Shown piece after piece: positions 5,051-5,434 of a stretch of DNA of 5,434 bases. The notes under the pieces are model-generated. The model was given only the letters and a program-made list of their open reading frames with translations. It searched no databases and was not told the origin of the DNA. This DNA comes from JAVBOP01 sp031550405. GTDB lineage: Bacteria; Bacteroidota; Ignavibacteria; Kapaibacteriales; UBA2268. Where the stretch lies: the NCBI GenBank assembly GCA_031550405.1, contig JAVBOP010000046.1, positions 1-5,434 on the forward strand, in the 5' to 3' direction. The translations under genes were made by a program, and so were the position numbers. Position 1 is the first letter of the stretch; every line of letters starts with the position of its first letter.

Positions 5051-5228
5051 ACGTTTTTATACTCGTTTTCGTCCAAAATAGGGCATGGCAGTTAATTTCT
5101 ATCAATTAAGTTCTTAGAAATGCAAGAAAAACTAAATTATGAATCTACTTTATTACCTTGGTCAGGTAACAGACCCGCACCACAAGCAAGGGCAACGGTT
5201 TCAACTGAAAATTTTATTAATATTTATT
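5051..5228. other. Gene-free stretch with a GC-richer coding-like scrap
   Basis: No complete gene is convincing. At 5153-5169 a perfect 6-base inverted repeat (TTACCT, 5-base loop, AGGTAA) is present. From about 5212 to 5139 on the minus strand a reading FSVETVALACGAG... then LLPDQGNKVDS ends at a TAA. It looks protein-like and is richer in G+C than its surroundings, but it has no start codon and a stop shortly upstream. It may be the tail of a lost gene. Confidence 0.3.
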
Positions 5229-5434
5229 TTAATGTCTATGCTCTGCGACAAATACCAATACAGAAAGATAGCCAGATTTTGTAGAAATAATGAAACGTAT
5301 CTGCGTAAATAGTTTTTGCCATTTTTTAACTCTTCATCACCGATTTCAAATGCAATAACACAACCTCGTTCTCGAGAATAAGCAGTCCATATTGCAACTT
5401 TGTTGGCTTTTTTTTTACGTAAGTATAGATTTCG
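5229..5434 (-). pseudogene. IS1-family transposase remnant, frameshifted, cut by window edge
   Basis: Read leftward from the right edge, the strand encodes EIYTYVKKK, then ANKVAIWTAYSRERG, then CVIAFEIGDEELKNGK. This is the block after the first catalytic Asp of IS1-type (InsB) DDE transposases, which have the pattern E-x-(W/Y)-x-Y-V-x-K...W-x-x-Y/A-x-(S/D)-R...V-A-F-x-x-G-(D/E). EIYTYV and ANKVAIW lie in different frames, joined at nine A (5416-5408). A second slip at five A (about 5321-5317) would continue as KLFTQIRF and on to FVAEHRH before a TAA at 5229-5231, much like the region before the second half of the catalytic core. The last third, with the final catalytic Glu, is absent. It is therefore a dead fragment. 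The poly-A slip could in principle be recoding, since IS1 uses -1 frameshifting, but that normally occurs at the InsA/InsB junction upstream. The N-terminal half lies beyond the window. Confidence 0.65.

Noticed and set aside
4867..5076. 69-codon minus-strand frame over tRNA-Asp and its terminator
   Set aside because: It is antisense to the tRNA and the hairpin and resembles the spurious proteins often predicted over tRNAs.
5120..5284. 54-codon plus-strand frame (MQEKLNYESTLLPW...) behind a promoter-like box
   Set aside because: The second half is antisense to the transposase fragment and no family is recognisable; not supported as a gene.
1..5434. CRISPR array, long tandem repeats or a replication origin
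   Set aside because: No regularly spaced repeats or clustered initiator boxes were seen on either strand.

Overview
The window looks like chromosomal DNA from a low-G+C member of the Bacteroidota or a close relative (the Bacteroidetes/Chlorobi/Kapabacteria group). The evidence is AT-rich DNA and promoter boxes of the form TAnnTTTG with an upstream TTG, as used by the primary sigma factor of that phylum. These lie ahead of the tRNA pair (4724-4731) and of the left-hand nuclease gene (1207-1200, minus). Ribosome binding sites are mostly weak. Species cannot be named from the sequence.

Layout. (1) 34-1152, minus: a stand-alone nuclease with a type I restriction HsdR N-terminal fold, its promoter overlapped by an imperfect inverted repeat. 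(2) 1153-1795: a gene-poor, scrambled stretch with a short minus-strand reading frame (1308-1478), half of a zinc ribbon on the plus strand that may be decayed IS1-type transposase debris (1490-1593), and small hairpins. (3) 1796-4680: four minus-strand genes. In transcription order they are a short-chain dehydrogenase, an MntP manganese exporter overlapping it by 4 bases (TTGA), a soluble orphan histidine kinase, and a small secreted heavy-metal-binding (MerP/HMA) protein. (4) 4701-5015, plus: promoter, tRNA-Ala(GGC), tRNA-Asp(GTC) and a strong intrinsic terminator. (5) 5016-5434: no intact gene; a GC-rich coding-like scrap and a frameshifted fragment of an IS1-family transposase running off the right edge on the minus strand.

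How it fits together. The dehydrogenase and MntP are almost certainly co-translated. MntP and the HMA protein both concern metals, but the kinase sits between them and gaps of about 130-170 bases separate the units, so a joint metal-homeostasis role is only a hypothesis. The nuclease is much more AT-rich than the dehydrogenase (roughly 28% against 40% G+C by hand sampling of lines) and lies beside probable insertion-sequence debris, which fits an acquired, defence-type gene next to older housekeeping genes. I found no convincing new multi-gene system. The least explained parts are the nuclease with its palindromic promoter, the 1308-1593 patch, and the Cys-bearing tail of the HMA protein.
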